Notes: generated by a model not told the origin, from the sequence alone. A stretch of DNA of 64,000 nucleotides from Flavobacterium reichenbachii (GCF_002217435.1 NZ_MUHF01000016.1:62001-126000), one strand, 5' to 3'. Positions 8,491 to 18,147 are shown, counted from the stretch's first letter. Made by a program: numbers and translations.

Positions 8491-10551
8491 ATGAAAAGAC
8501 AGCTTGTAAAACCTGTGTTTTGTGTTGTTTCTGCAATGTTCTCTTTTGCAACACTGCAGGCTCAAAATGCCTCACCAAAGGAACCAGGTATCAATGTTTC
8601 AAACATGAATACTAAGATTAGTCCAAAAGAAGATTTCTTTAAGTATGTTAACGGAACATGGTTAGACAAAACTGAAATTCCAAGTGACAGAAATGCTTGG
8701 GGAAGTTTTAATGAATTGAGACAAAAGACAGACGAAAATTCGCTTGCGATCTTAAAAGAAGCATCTAAAAATCCAAAATATAAATCAAATACAGATCAAG
8801 GAAAAGCAATTGCTTTATTCAATACGATCTTAGATACAGTTGGAAGAAATAAAAAAGGAGTTACACCGCTGCAGCCTTATTTGAAGAAAATCGACGCAAT
8901 TAAAAATGTTGCAGATCTGCAAAACTATATTACAGAAATGCAGCTTACAGGTGGTTCAGGTTTCTTTGGCGTTTACGTAAGTGCTGATGCTAAAAACAGT
9001 AACAAAAATTCTGTAAGCTTAACGCCAGGTACTTTAGGATTGTCTGACAAGGATTATTACAATTCTGATGATAAAGATTCTAAAGAGAAACGTGAAAAAT
9101 ACGAAGAGCACGTTGCTCGAATGATGCAGTTTATTGGAGAATCTCCTGCTAAAGCAAAAGAAAGCGCGAAACAAATTTTAGCTTTAGAAGTTGAAATGTC
9201 TGCACCAAGACTGGATCGTGTTGAAAGAAGAGACAGAAGAAAACAATACAATCCAACTGCTGTTGCTGATTTGAAAAAAAATACGCCATCTATTCAATGG
9301 GAGAAATATTTCACCGGAATTGGAATGGCTAAATTAGATACTGTAAATGTGGCACAGCCTCGTTACATGATCGCTTTAGAAAAAACTTTTACCGAAAAGA
9401 AAGTAGAAGCATGGAAAGAGTATTTGAAATGGTCTTTATTAAACAGAGCAGCTTCGACTTTAAGTACAGATATCGAAAATGCTAACTTTGATTTCTACGG
9501 AAAAACGTTAACAGGAGCTCTAAAACAACGTCCGCGTGAAGAAGTTGCTTTGCAGGTAATTAACGGAGTAACTGGTGAAGCTTTAGGAAAACTTTATGTA
9601 GAGAAATTATTCCCTGCTGAAGCAAAAGCAAAAGCAAAAGACATGATTGCAAACGTTATGTTAGCGTACGAAAACAGAATTAATGCTTTACCTTGGATGT
9701 CAAAAGAAACTAAAGTTAAAGCAATTGAGAAATTGAAAAAACTAACAGTTAAAATTGGATATCCTGATAAATGGAAAGACTATTCAGCTTTAGTTGTGAA
9801 AAACGTTAATGAAGGAGGTACTTATTTTGATAATATGAAAAATATTTCAAAATGGGGATATGCAGAAAACCTTGATAAATTAGGCAAACCAGTTGATAAA
9901 TCAGAATGGGGAATGTCTCCACAAACCGTTAACGCATATTTCAATCCATCTTACAACGAGATTGTTTTCCCTGCAGCAATTTTACAACCGCCTTTCTACA
10001 ATTACCAAGCTGACGAAGCAGTAAATTATGGTGGAATTGGAGCTGTTATTGGTCACGAAATTTCTCATGGTTTTGATGATTCAGGAGCACGTTACAACGC
10101 AGATGGAAATCTTGTTGACTGGTGGACAGCTGACGATTTAAAACAATTTACAGCTCTTGGAGGAGAACTTGCAGCGCAATACAGTGCTTTAGAGCCATTG
10201 CCTGGAATTCACGTAGATGGTAAATTTACTTTAGGAGAAAATATTGGTGATTTAGGAGGAACAAATGCTGCTTATGATGGTTTGCAATTGTATCTAAAAG
10301 CTAAAGGAAATCCTGGATTAATTGACGGATTTACGCCAGAACAGCGTTTCTTTATTTCTTGGGCTACAGTTTGGAGAACAAAAGCAAGAGACGAAGCAAT
10401 TAAAAGTCAGGTAAAAACAGATCCGCACTCTCCAGGAATGTACAGAGCGGTAGTGCCGATTCAGAATTTGGATACTTTTTATGAAGCTTTCGGAATCAAA
10501 AAAGGTGATAAAATGTATATTGAACCAGAGAAAAGAGTTAAAATCTGGTAA
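8491..10551 (+). CDS. M13 family zinc metallopeptidase (PepO/neprilysin-like)
   Basis: This is a secreted or periplasmic oligopeptidase. The 686 residues start with a signal peptide ending near AQNAS (about residue 26). The catalytic zinc motif HEISH is at 522-526 in VIGHEISHGFDD. The third ligand Glu and its Asp partner are in ENIGDLGG at 583-590, and NAYFNPSYNEIVFPAAILQ is the substrate-binding strand of the family. The C-terminal VKIW is also typical. A sequence TATGTTTG at 8457-8464 fits a Bacteroidetes -7 element. A strong terminator follows. Confidence 0.95.
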   Translation: MKRQLVKPVFCVVSAMFSFATLQAQNASPKEPGINVSNMNTKISPKEDFFKYVNGTWLDKTEIPSDRNAWGSFNELRQKTDENSLAILKEASKNPKYKSNTDQGKAIALFNTILDTVGRNKKGVTPLQPYLKKIDAIKNVADLQNYITEMQLTGGSGFFGVYVSADAKNSNKNSVSLTPGTLGLSDKDYYNSDDKDSKEKREKYEEHVARMMQFIGESPAKAKESAKQILALEVEMSAPRLDRVERRDRRKQYNPTAVADLKKNTPSIQWEKYFTGIGMAKLDTVNVAQPRYMIALEKTFTEKKVEAWKEYLKWSLLNRAASTLSTDIENANFDFYGKTLTGALKQRPREEVALQVINGVTGEALGKLYVEKLFPAEAKAKAKDMIANVMLAYENRINALPWMSKETKVKAIEKLKKLTVKIGYPDKWKDYSALVVKNVNEGGTYFDNMKNISKWGYAENLDKLGKPVDKSEWGMSPQTVNAYFNPSYNEIVFPAAILQPPFYNYQADEAVNYGGIGAVIGHEISHGFDDSGARYNADGNLVDWWTADDLKQFTALGGELAAQYSALEPLPGIHVDGKFTLGENIGDLGGTNAAYDGLQLYLKAKGNPGLIDGFTPEQRFFISWATVWRTKARDEAIKSQVKTDPHSPGMYRAVVPIQNLDTFYEAFGIKKGDKMYIEPEKRVKIW

Positions 10552-10564
10552 TAGTATAAAAAGT

Positions 10565-10592
10565 AAAACGGCGCTTATTAAGCGCCGTTTTT
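10565..10592. terminator. intrinsic terminator after the M13 peptidase
   Basis: A perfect stem AAAACGGCGCTTA paired with TTAAGCGCCGTTTT lies 13 nt after the peptidase stop and 5 nt before the end of the opposing gene. A-run and T-run flanks allow termination in both directions. A near copy with the same CGGCGC core ends the next convergent pair at 11144. Confidence 0.9.
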
Positions 10593-10596
10593 ATTT

Positions 10597-11046
10597 CTAT
10601 TTAACACTAATATAAATCTCTACTTCTGCATTTTCGGGATTTTGCGCCTTTGCACCATATACTTCAAAATCGCTATTGTAGGCTCTTTCTAGATTTGATT
10701 CCCATATTTTTAGCCATTCGCTATAAACAATTCCATCTGCAAGATTTCCTTTGGCAACGAATTTTTCATATTGTTGAGCTTCCATTGTCTTGCCTGTCAT
10801 TTCTGGTGGAATTGACTCTAAATTTTCTACCACGCATCCCAAAATGGTTGTATAAGGTTTTGTGTGATCTTTTTCATAATCGGTGTAAATCGAAATAATG
10901 TCGTTGTTTATCTTATTCGGAATCTTTTCAGCAATACCTTCCGTTATAAATTTGTTCCAAAGTGCCGGAATGTCTTTTGCAGATTGCCCGTTTTCATTTG
11001 TTGTTCTTACCGAAATCCCAATTATGCTGAATTTTTGATTATACAT
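10597..11046 (-). CDS. GyrI-like / AraC-type effector-binding domain protein
   Basis: This 149-residue protein is made only of the small-molecule-binding domain found at the C-terminus of some AraC regulators and in GyrI/SbmC. It begins with the strand FSIIGISVRT and has the IPALWNKF helix, SIYTDYEKDHTKPYTTILG and the closing VEIYISVK strand. There is no DNA-binding domain. Such stand-alone forms may bind or hydrolyse xenobiotics; the function here is unknown. It is a single gene flanked by two similar terminators. Confidence 0.75.
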   Translation of the reverse strand: MYNQKFSIIGISVRTTNENGQSAKDIPALWNKFITEGIAEKIPNKINNDIISIYTDYEKDHTKPYTTILGCVVENLESIPPEMTGKTMEAQQYEKFVAKGNLADGIVYSEWLKIWESNLERAYNSDFEVYGAKAQNPENAEVEIYISVK

Positions 11047-11143
11047 TTTTTTAGATTTATTTATTAATACAACAAAAGTAAAGTGCGCTTATGACAACAG
11101 TATGTCAGCAACACTAATTAATTTTCTGAAAAATTTGTGCAAG

Positions 11144-11173
11144 AAAAACGGCGCTTTAAAGGCGCCGTTTTTT
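11144..11173. terminator. intrinsic terminator, twin of the one at 10565
   Basis: A hairpin AAAAACGGCGC / GCGCCGTTTTT with a TTTAAAG loop lies upstream of the GyrI-like gene and just beyond the cytochrome c stop. It most likely ends the long haem operon on the minus strand. It shares its CGGCGC stem with the terminator 580 nt away. Confidence 0.85.
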
Positions 11174-11194
11174 ATTTAATAAGAAGTCACAAAA

Positions 11195-11596
11195 TTATTT
11201 CAGGTGACTGTAAATGTAAGTTTCTATTGCTTTCAATTCGTCTTCAGACATTGCCTGTGTTACCGGAAAATTGGTTTTCATTACAGAAAACTGACTCGGA
11301 TCGACAATCGGATCTGAATTTCCTTTTAAGAATTTCACAATATCCCCATTTTTGTCTTTATAGATTTTTGCAATTTCTTTGATACTTGGTCCTATAATTT
11401 TTTGATCCGGCTGATGGCATGAAGCGCAATTACCGCTGCCTTCAAAAATTTCTCTGCCTAATTCTTCCGGGTTTTTGGCTTTCGCCGATTCTCCTTCAGA
11501 ATACGATTCTGTGGTGTTTTGAACTCGATCTTCTGTTGTTTCCTTTTTGCAAGATGCCAAAGCTAAAACAGCAGTTAAATAAATTAATTTCTGCAT
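11195..11596 (-). CDS. monohaem cytochrome c lipoprotein
   Basis: This is a membrane-anchored class I cytochrome c, probably carrying electrons in the periplasm. The 133 residues open with a lipoprotein signal ending LALASC, with acylated Cys16. An acidic linker follows, then the haem-binding CASCH at 57-61 and candidate axial Met residues at 106 and 116. It starts 3 nt after the hemB stop, so a haem protein is the last gene of the haem biosynthesis operon. It may report or use the haem made there. Confidence 0.9.
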   Translation of the reverse strand: MQKLIYLTAVLALASCKKETTEDRVQNTTESYSEGESAKAKNPEELGREIFEGSGNCASCHQPDQKIIGPSIKEIAKIYKDKNGDIVKFLKGNSDPIVDPSQFSVMKTNFPVTQAMSEDELKAIETYIYSHLK

Positions 11597-11599
11597 TGC

Positions 11600-12592
11600 T
11601 TATCTGTTTAAAAGAATTGCAGCTTCTTTAGCAAAATATGTAGAGATTAAGCTTGCACCGGCACGTTTAATACACATTAGCTGTTCCATCATGATTTTGT
11701 CGTTGTCCAGCCAGCCTCTTTCGGCTGCAGCTTTTATCATAGCATATTCTCCAGAAACATGGTAAACCGTAACAGGAACATGTACAGCATTTTTTACTTC
11801 ACGAACAATATCCAGATAAGCAATTCCGGGTTTAACCATTACCATATCTGCGCCTTCTTCTACATCAGACAAAGCTTCTTTTATTGCTTCAATACGGTTA
11901 GCATAATCCATTTGATACGTTTTTTTATCTTTAGGAATATCGGTAGTGTCAACAGGTGCAGAATCTAAAGCATCTCTAAAAGGGCCATAAAATGCCGAAG
12001 CATATTTAGCAGAATAACTCATAATCCCGACATTATGAAAACCAGCAGCATCTAAACCTTCGCGAAGGCGTAAAACTCTTCCGTCCATCATATCGCTCGG
12101 TGCTACAAAATCTGCTCCAGCCTGAGCATGAGATACCGCCATTTTTACTAAAGCTTCAACGGTGCTGTCGTTTTCTACATCACCATTTGCAATAATTCCA
12201 TCATGGCCATAAATAGAATAAGGGTCTAAAGCCACATCTGGCATAACAATCATTTCCGGACAAGCAGTTTTGATAGCACGAATGGCTTGCTGCATTAATC
12301 CGTCTTTGTTCCAGGCTTCTTTGCCGGTATTGTCTTTCAGGTTTTCGCTTACTTTTACATAAATGTTAACCGCACGAATTCCCAAAGCAAAAATTTCTTT
12401 TACTTCTTCTACAGTTAAATCTATTGATCTGCGAAAAATTCCGGGCATTGAAGGAATTTCTACTTTTACATTTTCGCCTTCAGCAACAAACATTGGAAAC
12501 ATAAAATCCGACGGACTTAAAGTTGTTTCGCGTACTAAAGAACGGATGGATTCATTTACTCTTAATCTTCTGCCTCTGTGTAATGGGAACAT
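11600..12592 (-). CDS. hemB: delta-aminolevulinic acid dehydratase (porphobilinogen synthase)
   Basis: The enzyme condenses two 5-aminolevulinate molecules to porphobilinogen. The 330-residue protein has both active-site lysines, Lys196 in SYSAKYASAFYG and Lys254 in MVKPGIAYLD. The metal site region reads DVALDPYSIYGHDG (119-132). Aspartates and alanine replace the Cys cluster of zinc enzymes, which points to the magnesium-dependent type. It lies downstream of hemF with a 102-nt gap containing AGATT-type word repeats (12600-12636). Confidence 0.97.
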   Translation of the reverse strand: MFPLHRGRRLRVNESIRSLVRETTLSPSDFMFPMFVAEGENVKVEIPSMPGIFRRSIDLTVEEVKEIFALGIRAVNIYVKVSENLKDNTGKEAWNKDGLMQQAIRAIKTACPEMIVMPDVALDPYSIYGHDGIIANGDVENDSTVEALVKMAVSHAQAGADFVAPSDMMDGRVLRLREGLDAAGFHNVGIMSYSAKYASAFYGPFRDALDSAPVDTTDIPKDKKTYQMDYANRIEAIKEALSDVEEGADMVMVKPGIAYLDIVREVKNAVHVPVTVYHVSGEYAMIKAAAERGWLDNDKIMMEQLMCIKRAGASLISTYFAKEAAILLNR

Positions 12593-12694
12593 AATAATTA
12601 TAGATTATTAGATTTTAGATTTCAGATTTAGACTTTTGAATGGATAAGTCGTCGATCTTTTTCTTAAATCATGTTGATGTTTTATTTTAATATT

Positions 12695-13597
12695 CTAAAT
12701 CCACTCAATTGGAGTTTCAAGGACTTTTAATAACTTTTCTTCTTCGCTTCCCGCTTCCGGATGATGGTCGTAAACCCACTGCACATGCGGAGGCAGACTC
12801 ATCAAAATACTCTCGATTCTTCCGTTGGTTTTTAAACCGAATAAAGTGCCTTTATCATGAACCAAATTGAATTCGACATAACGGCCGCGACGAATTTCCT
12901 GCCAGTTTCTTTGTTCTGGAGTATAAGGAAGATTTTTTCTTCTTTCTACAATTGGTACATACGCTTCCAGAAAACTATTTCCGACTTCAGTTACAAAATC
13001 AAACCAATTTTCCATTGACATTTGTTCGTTTGCTTTACAATAATCAAAGAATAAACCTCCAAGACCACGCGCTTCGTTTCGGTGCGCGTTCCAAAAATAC
13101 GAGTCGCATTGTTTTTTATATTTTGGATAAAATTCAGGGTTGTGCTTATCGCAGGCAGTTTTACAAGTTTGATGAAAGTGTTTTCCATCTTCCTCAAACA
13201 AATAATAAGGCGTTAAATCCTGTCCGCCGCCAAACCATTGTTCGATCACATTTCCTTTTTCATCATACATTTCAAAATAACGCCAATTAGCATGAACAGT
13301 GGGAACCATTGGACTTTTTGGGTGAATTACCAAACTCAGTCCGCAGGCAAAGAAATCTGCTTCGCCAACGCCAAACATTTTTTGCATCGCTTCCGGTAAT
13401 GTTCCATGAACGGCTGAAATGTTTACACCGCCTTTTTCGAAAACTGAACCGTTTTCTATAACGCGCGTTCTTCCGCCACCGCCTTCAGGACGTTTCCAAA
13501 GATCTTCACGGAATTTTGCCGTTCCGTCAACAGCTTCTAATCCGGCACAGATCTGGTCTTGTAAATTTTGTATGTAAGCGTAAAATTTATCTTTCAT
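12695..13597 (-). CDS. hemF: oxygen-dependent coproporphyrinogen III oxidase
   Basis: The enzyme carries out the aerobic oxidative decarboxylation of coproporphyrinogen III to protoporphyrinogen IX in the cytosol. The 300 residues contain the family signature RPEGGGGRTRV, FACGLSLVIHPKSPMVPTVH, the WFGGGQDLTPYY segment and the C-terminal RRGRYVEFNLVHDKGT. An oxygen-dependent enzyme here, with no hemN in the window, fits an aerobic lifestyle. It starts 6 nt after the stop of the upstream small lipoprotein gene, so it is in the same operon. Confidence 0.97.
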   Translation of the reverse strand: MKDKFYAYIQNLQDQICAGLEAVDGTAKFREDLWKRPEGGGGRTRVIENGSVFEKGGVNISAVHGTLPEAMQKMFGVGEADFFACGLSLVIHPKSPMVPTVHANWRYFEMYDEKGNVIEQWFGGGQDLTPYYLFEEDGKHFHQTCKTACDKHNPEFYPKYKKQCDSYFWNAHRNEARGLGGLFFDYCKANEQMSMENWFDFVTEVGNSFLEAYVPIVERRKNLPYTPEQRNWQEIRRGRYVEFNLVHDKGTLFGLKTNGRIESILMSLPPHVQWVYDHHPEAGSEEEKLLKVLETPIEWI

Positions 13598-13603
13598 TTT
13601 AGA

Positions 13604-14017
13604 TTAATTTTTGTATTCTATTTTCTTTCCACTTTCTTGAATTTCAATTTTTGAAATGTCATTGAATGGAATTTTTGTAATCATCTTTGGAAAAAATCTT
13701 GATTTATGTCCAATCAAAGTATCGTTTTGAAGTTTCATGCTATCAAAGTAAAAAACTTTTCGATTTCTATTATTTAAAGTAACACGCATTTCCAGAGATG
13801 GTTTATTTTCTAAAATCTCTTTTTTTTCATTTTTATCTATTACAATGAATTTTTTGATTTGATAGCCGTTATAATAAATTGAACCTATAATACTTTTAGA
13901 TGTGGATAAGTCATATTCAATATTTCCAAATTGTTCTTTAAAGCTTTCAGGACTAATAGTGTAGGTTTTACAAGAAAACAAACTGAAACAAATTAATAAT
14001 ATAAGAAATTTATTCAT
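13604..14017 (-). CDS. small lipoprotein, function unknown
   Basis: With the ATG at 14017 the protein has 137 residues and a clear lipoprotein signal MNKFLILLICFSLFSCK (Cys17). The longer frame to 14080 would put this signal in the middle, so it is rejected. The mature part is beta-rich with no recognised domain (IIGSIYYNGYQIKKFIVID, then repeated short strands). The start overlaps the end of the GNAT gene by 8 nt, showing coupling. It is one of four non-haem genes sitting between hemE and hemF. Confidence 0.7.
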   Translation of the reverse strand: MNKFLILLICFSLFSCKTYTISPESFKEQFGNIEYDLSTSKSIIGSIYYNGYQIKKFIVIDKNEKKEILENKPSLEMRVTLNNRNRKVFYFDSMKLQNDTLIGHKSRFFPKMITKIPFNDISKIEIQESGKKIEYKN

Positions 14018-14558
14018 TTTGATTATATTCTGATTTAAGCAATCCGAAATAAACAGAGTTTTGCAGTTCGCCGTCTCCATTTCTAAATTCGTTTCTTAAA
14101 ATTCCTTCTTGTTTAAAATTATGTTTTAATGCAACTCGCTGACTAGCAATATTAACTTCTGAAGTGCAAATGAATACTTTATTCAGCATCAATTCATTGA
14201 AACAGAAATCAAGAGCATCAGAAACCATTTTCGAGGTAATTCCTTTTCCTTGATAATCCTTGTCAGAAAAATAGCCAAACTCACATTTAGAGATGCGGTA
14301 GTTTATCGTTTTTACACACAAATACCCAATCAAATTATTGGTTAATACATCTCGTGCATAAAAGTGAAAACCTTCTTTGGTTTTTTCTTTTTCAATACTT
14401 TCTTTAATAAAATTTTGAGCTTTTTCTAAAGAGTCAGAGTTTGCCAGCGTTACCGGAAAAGTTTTACCAATATGATTTTTATTCCTGTCAATTAGTTTAT
14501 AAAACTCTTCGGGAAGAATGTCTTCAATTCGATCTGTTTTCCAATCTGTAAAACTCAT
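14010..14558 (-). CDS. GNAT family N-acetyltransferase (RimJ/RimL-like)
   Basis: This predicted acetyl-CoA-dependent N-acetyltransferase has 182 residues. It shows the family pattern FHFYARDVLTNNLIGYLCVKTIN, then FGYFSDKDYQGKGITSKMV with the acetyl-CoA loop QGKGIT, and the SQRVALKHNFKQEGILRNEF motif of RimJ/RimL-type enzymes. The substrate may be a protein N-terminus or a small amine; the sequence does not decide. It sits between a small unknown gene (2 nt upstream) and a lipoprotein gene (8-nt overlap), within the hem operon. Confidence 0.88.
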   Translation of the reverse strand: MSFTDWKTDRIEDILPEEFYKLIDRNKNHIGKTFPVTLANSDSLEKAQNFIKESIEKEKTKEGFHFYARDVLTNNLIGYLCVKTINYRISKCEFGYFSDKDYQGKGITSKMVSDALDFCFNELMLNKVFICTSEVNIASQRVALKHNFKQEGILRNEFRNGDGELQNSVYFGLLKSEYNQNE

Positions 14559-14560
14559 GT

Positions 14561-14938
14561 TTATTTGTTTTTTAGAGAAGCGATTTTTGTATTTATTCCG
14601 AAGGAAAAAACTTTGCTTTCCTGCTGAATATATTGATAAACGGCAAGTGCTTTTTCTTCGAAATTATAATTTTCAACTTTAGAGAAATCCATTAAAAAAT
14701 CTGCAAATTGTTCTAATTGGTTGAAATCTAAATGAAGACGACATAATAATAAAATTAATTCATCATTTTGATAACTTATTAATGTTTCGATATTTAAAGC
14801 CAATTCTTTTAACTGATTTTCGATATCGAATTTCGTATCGTCTGTTAAGGGTTGAGGTACAAAGTCAAGAGATCGCAATGTTTTGAGGACATTGTCAATT
14901 CTGATTGCTTCGTTGTCTCTTAGGCCTTTGTTTAACAT
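14561..14938 (-). CDS. hypothetical protein, 125 residues
   Basis: This is a mostly helical, acidic soluble protein of 125 residues with no recognised domain. It contains leucine-rich amphipathic helices (for example FDIENQLKELALNIETLISY and LLLCRLHLDFNQLEQFADFL). The start is an ATG 15 nt after the stop of the next upstream gene, and it ends 2 nt before the GNAT gene, so it is translated as part of the same message. No function can be proposed. Confidence 0.6.
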   Translation of the reverse strand: MLNKGLRDNEAIRIDNVLKTLRSLDFVPQPLTDDTKFDIENQLKELALNIETLISYQNDELILLLCRLHLDFNQLEQFADFLMDFSKVENYNFEEKALAVYQYIQQESKVFSFGINTKIASLKNK

Positions 14939-14953
14939 ATTTATCAGTTATTA

Positions 14954-15316
14954 TTATTCGAAATACACTCGATTATCAACAGTTGCTAAATTATAAAAGT
15001 AACAAACTAAAAGAATTAAGGATGGGAGCCAGGCTAATCCAATGAGTTTAAAATATAGTGACTGATTTTTAATTTTATTGTAATCGATATGAGCTAAAAT
15101 ATAAAAAGTATATAATAATGGTAAACCAAATGAACCAATGGTATAAATGAATATTTCAAACATTTGCTTTTCGCCTGATAAATAATAATTACAAAAAAAA
15201 AATGCACTAATTACATTATACCACCAAATGATAAAAATGAAAAGTAATAAAGCGTTAAAGCCAATGAAATTAACACTCACTTCCTCAATTTCAGTACTAA
15301 CATTCTTTTGGTTCAT
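14954..15316 (-). CDS. hypothetical small membrane protein
   Basis: With the ATG at 15316 the protein has 120 residues and three hydrophobic segments: about 19-43, 54-76 and 89-110. A conserved-looking WW pair follows the first segment (FIIWWYNVISAFFF). No family is recognised. It is the first of the four genes placed between hemE and hemF. The gap to hemE is 78 nt. The upstream in-frame TTG at 15325 is an alternative start. Confidence 0.6.
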   Translation of the reverse strand: MNQKNVSTEIEEVSVNFIGFNALLLFIFIIWWYNVISAFFFCNYYLSGEKQMFEIFIYTIGSFGLPLLYTFYILAHIDYNKIKNQSLYFKLIGLAWLPSLILLVCYFYNLATVDNRVYFE

Positions 15317-15394
15317 ACTTATCAAATGGTTTAGTTTTAATCACAGTTTTCAGTTTCAAAGAGAGAATGAAAACTGCGACTGAAAAACTATATA

Positions 15395-16420
15395 CTAATT
15401 TCCGTATTCCTTAACCGCATCAATAAACGCTTTTGCGTGATCTACAGGAATATTTGGTAAAATTCCGTGACCTAAGTTTACGATATATTTATCTTTTCCG
15501 AATTCGTCGATCATTTCGTGAACCATTTTCTTGATGGTTGGAATTGGAGAAAGCAATCTTGACGGATCAAAATTTCCTTGTAAAGTAATGTTTCCACCAG
15601 ACAAATAACGTGCATTTCTAGCCGAACAAGTCCAGTCAACTCCTAATGCAGAAGCGCGGCTTTTTCCCATTTCGCCAAGAGCAAACCAACATCCTTTTCC
15701 GAAAACAATAACCGGAGCGTGATCAGCCAAAGCTTCAACGATTTGGTTGATGTATTTCCATGAAAACTCCTGATAATCAACAGGAGAAAGCATTCCACCC
15801 CAAGAATCAAAAATCTGAACGGCGTCAACTCCCGCTTTTACTTTTTCTTTTAAATATAAAATTGTCGTATCGGTGATTTTTTGCAATAAAGTATGCGCTG
15901 CAGCAGGGTTTGAAAAACAGAAACCTTTTGCCGTATCAAAACTTTTGGAACCTTTTCCCTCGACAGCATAACAGAAAATTGTCCAAGGCGAACCAGCGAA
16001 ACCAATTAACGGCACTTCGTCGTTCAGCATTTCTTTAGTCAATTTAATAGCATCCATAACATATCCTAAACTTTCCTGAATGTCCGGAACGTAAACTCTG
16101 TGAACATCTGCTAAAGAACGAATTGGGTTTGGTAAAAACGGACCAAAATTTTCTTTCATTAAAACTTCGATTCCCATTGCCTGAGGTACAACCAAAATAT
16201 CGGAGAATAAAATCGCAGCATCCGGTGCAATTCTGCGAATTGGCTGAACTGTAATCTCAGCAGCTAATTCTGGAGTCTGGCAGCGTGTGAAGAAATCGTA
16301 TTTATCACGCAAAGCGATAAATTCAGGTAAATATCTTCCTGCTTGACGCATCATCCATACCGGCGGACGTTGAACAGTTTCTCCTTTAAGTGCTTTTAAA
16401 AATAGGTCGTTTTTTAACAT
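15395..16420 (-). CDS. hemE: uroporphyrinogen decarboxylase
   Basis: The enzyme removes four acetate carboxyls from uroporphyrinogen III to give coproporphyrinogen III. The ATG at 16420 gives 341 residues and begins directly before the diagnostic motif [16 protein letters not shown]. The longer frame adds only 12 residues encoded by a spacer repeat. The substrate-binding Asp is in [12 protein letters not shown], and the second signature [16 protein letters not shown] is intact. The 50-nt gap to hemD holds a CAAAG word repeat. Confidence 0.97.
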   Translation of the reverse strand: MLKNDLFLKALKGETVQRPPVWMMRQAGRYLPEFIALRDKYDFFTRCQTPELAAEITVQPIRRIAPDAAILFSDILVVPQAMGIEVLMKENFGPFLPNPIRSLADVHRVYVPDIQESLGYVMDAIKLTKEMLNDEVPLIGFAGSPWTIFCYAVEGKGSKSFDTAKGFCFSNPAAAHTLLQKITDTTILYLKEKVKAGVDAVQIFDSWGGMLSPVDYQEFSWKYINQIVEALADHAPVIVFGKGCWFALGEMGKSRASALGVDWTCSARNARYLSGGNITLQGNFDPSRLLSPIPTIKKMVHEMIDEFGKDKYIVNLGHGILPNIPVDHAKAFIDAVKEYGN

Positions 16421-16432
16421 GTTTTTTATTTT

Positions 16433-16470
16433 AGGTGCAAAGTCACAAAGCGACAAAGTTGCAAAGGTTT
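16433..16470. repeat. CAAAG word repeat between hemD and hemE
   Basis: Five CAAAG or CAAAGG words occur in 38 nt (gcaaagtcacaaagcg, then acaaagttgcaaaggt). They fill almost the whole space between the hemE start and the hemD stop. The same words recur at other gene junctions in the window (25237, 26541, 34356, 34443, 60804, 63281), so this is a dispersed spacer family, not chance. Confidence 0.6.
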
Positions 16471-17136
16471 TTATTTATATTCTTGTAAAACATCTTCAAG
16501 CACATCTTCAACCGTTGGCTGATCTGCGATGATGATATTTTTGGTAATTTTATGTAAAGCTTCGGCGGTGGTTTCTCCAATGCAAAAGCACTTTTCTTTC
16601 TTAATTGTATTGTCTTTTAAATAACTTTCAACGCCAGACGGACTAAAAAATAAAATTCCGTCAACTTGATTTTTTATTTTTTGAGGCGTTAATGAAGTAT
16701 CATAAACCTGAATTTCGTTGAATTTTACTTCAGCATCTTTCAACGCTTTTGGTAAAGTTTCTCGTCTCATGTTTCCACTAAAAAAAGTAAAGCTTTCGTT
16801 ACGGTAAATTAAAGTAATAATTTCAGCTAAATCAGAAGCATAACCGGTGTAAGCCACCACATTAAAACCACTTTCAGACAAAAGAATCTTCGTTTTTAGT
16901 CCGACGCAATACACATTTTTGTTTTTTAGCTCTTCCGATTTTGGATTCGATAAAACGCTGTGAACGGCATTCTGACTTGTAAAAATCAGACTTTCGTTGA
17001 GGTCTTTTAGTTCGAACGGTTTATTTTGGGTTTGAATAAAATCAGCTTCAATAACTTCGATATTGGCTTGCACCAACTCTTGTTTTTGTTCGCCTGATAG
17101 CTTTTTTGTGGATAATATTTGAATTGATTTTGCCAT
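16471..17136 (-). CDS. hemD: uroporphyrinogen-III synthase
   Basis: The enzyme closes and rearranges hydroxymethylbilane to uroporphyrinogen III. The 221-residue protein has the poorly conserved two-domain HemD pattern. Recognisable parts are [31 protein letters not shown], the central [16 protein letters not shown] and the closing [12 protein letters not shown]. Its ATG overlaps the hemC stop by 1 nt. The identification leans on both the motifs and the position between hemC and hemE. Confidence 0.93.
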   Translation of the reverse strand: MAKSIQILSTKKLSGEQKQELVQANIEVIEADFIQTQNKPFELKDLNESLIFTSQNAVHSVLSNPKSEELKNKNVYCVGLKTKILLSESGFNVVAYTGYASDLAEIITLIYRNESFTFFSGNMRRETLPKALKDAEVKFNEIQVYDTSLTPQKIKNQVDGILFFSPSGVESYLKDNTIKKEKCFCIGETTAEALHKITKNIIIADQPTVEDVLEDVLQEYK

Positions 17137-18059
17137 TATTTTTTTAAAGATTCTTTAATAGATGCCATCAATTCCGTTCCGCCGTTGTTTAAAATTTCCT
17201 GAGCAGAATGAAAACCTAATTTTTTCCACTCTGAAATGTCAACCTTTTTGTCGATTTCCAATTTTTGTTTTCCATCAACAGAAAGCAAAACACCTTGAAA
17301 ATGCAGCGTGTCTTCGTCTTCGTTATACGTTACCAAAGCACCGATTGGCGCGGTACAACCGCCTTCGAGCGTTCTTAAAAACTGACGTTCGATATAAGTA
17401 CAGATTTCAGTTTCAATATGATTCAGCTGCGAAAGTGCGTCTAAAGTATAATTGTCATTTTCCATCGCCACAACAAGCATTGCACCTTGTGCCGGTGCGG
17501 GAATCATCCAGTCTAAATTGATATAATTTTCTGGTTTTATGTTGATGCGCTCCAAACCTGCAGCAGCAAAAACAGCTCCATCCCAATCGTTGTCTTGTAA
17601 TTTTTGCATGCGTGTGTTTACGTTGCCGCGTAAATCAACTACAGTATGATTCGGATATTTGTTAAACCAAAGTGCCTGACGACGTAAACTTCCGGTTGCA
17701 ATTGTACTTGGATTTGTAAAATCAGTATTGCCTTTGTGCACTAAAATGTCTAAAACATTGGCTCTTTCTAAAACCGCTGCCTGAACAATTCCTTTTGGCA
17801 AAGCCGTTGGAACATCTTTCATAGAATGCACTGCAATATCAATATCGCCGTTTATCATCGCAATGTCTAAGGTTTTAGTAAAAATTCCGGTAATGCCAAG
17901 TTCATAAAGAGGCTTGTCCAGAATAATATCGCCTTGAGATTTTACTGCAACAATTGAGGTTTTATAACCTAAGTCATTTAGTTTTTTCTCGACATTATGT
18001 GCCTGCCAAAGTGCTAATTCGCTGTCGCGAGTTCCAATTCTGATTGTTTTTTCAGCCAT
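17136..18059 (-). CDS. hemC: hydroxymethylbilane synthase (porphobilinogen deaminase)
   Basis: The enzyme polymerises four porphobilinogens into hydroxymethylbilane. With the ATG at 18059 it has 307 residues. The dipyrromethane cofactor is carried by Cys235 in LEGGCTAPIGA. The catalytic Asp region HSMKDVPTALP (79-89), the substrate-binding arginines in ATGSLRRQA, and LRGNVNTR are all present. It is coupled to hemD by a 1-nt overlap. A palindromic spacer repeat separates it from hemA. Confidence 0.97.
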   Translation of the reverse strand: MAEKTIRIGTRDSELALWQAHNVEKKLNDLGYKTSIVAVKSQGDIILDKPLYELGITGIFTKTLDIAMINGDIDIAVHSMKDVPTALPKGIVQAAVLERANVLDILVHKGNTDFTNPSTIATGSLRRQALWFNKYPNHTVVDLRGNVNTRMQKLQDNDWDGAVFAAAGLERINIKPENYINLDWMIPAPAQGAMLVVAMENDNYTLDALSQLNHIETEICTYIERQFLRTLEGGCTAPIGALVTYNEDEDTLHFQGVLLSVDGKQKLEIDKKVDISEWKKLGFHSAQEILNNGGTELMASIKESLKK

Positions 18060-18072
18060 TTTGTTGAATTGC

Positions 18073-18138
18073 ACCATATAAGTTATAAGATAATTTAAGC
18101 AGTTTACTTTTAAATGAGCTTATATAACTTATATGGTT
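18073..18138. repeat. ACCATATAAGT palindromic spacer repeat, copy 1
   Basis: The left arm ACCATATAAGTTATAAG pairs with the right arm CTTATATAACTTATATGGT, allowing small offsets, across the hemA-hemC gap. A related copy lies at 62334-62446 and a compact one at 60776-60803. The RNA would form a long hairpin inside the haem operon message, so it could affect hemA versus hemC levels. Confidence 0.65.
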
Positions 18139-18147
18139 AAAATTTAT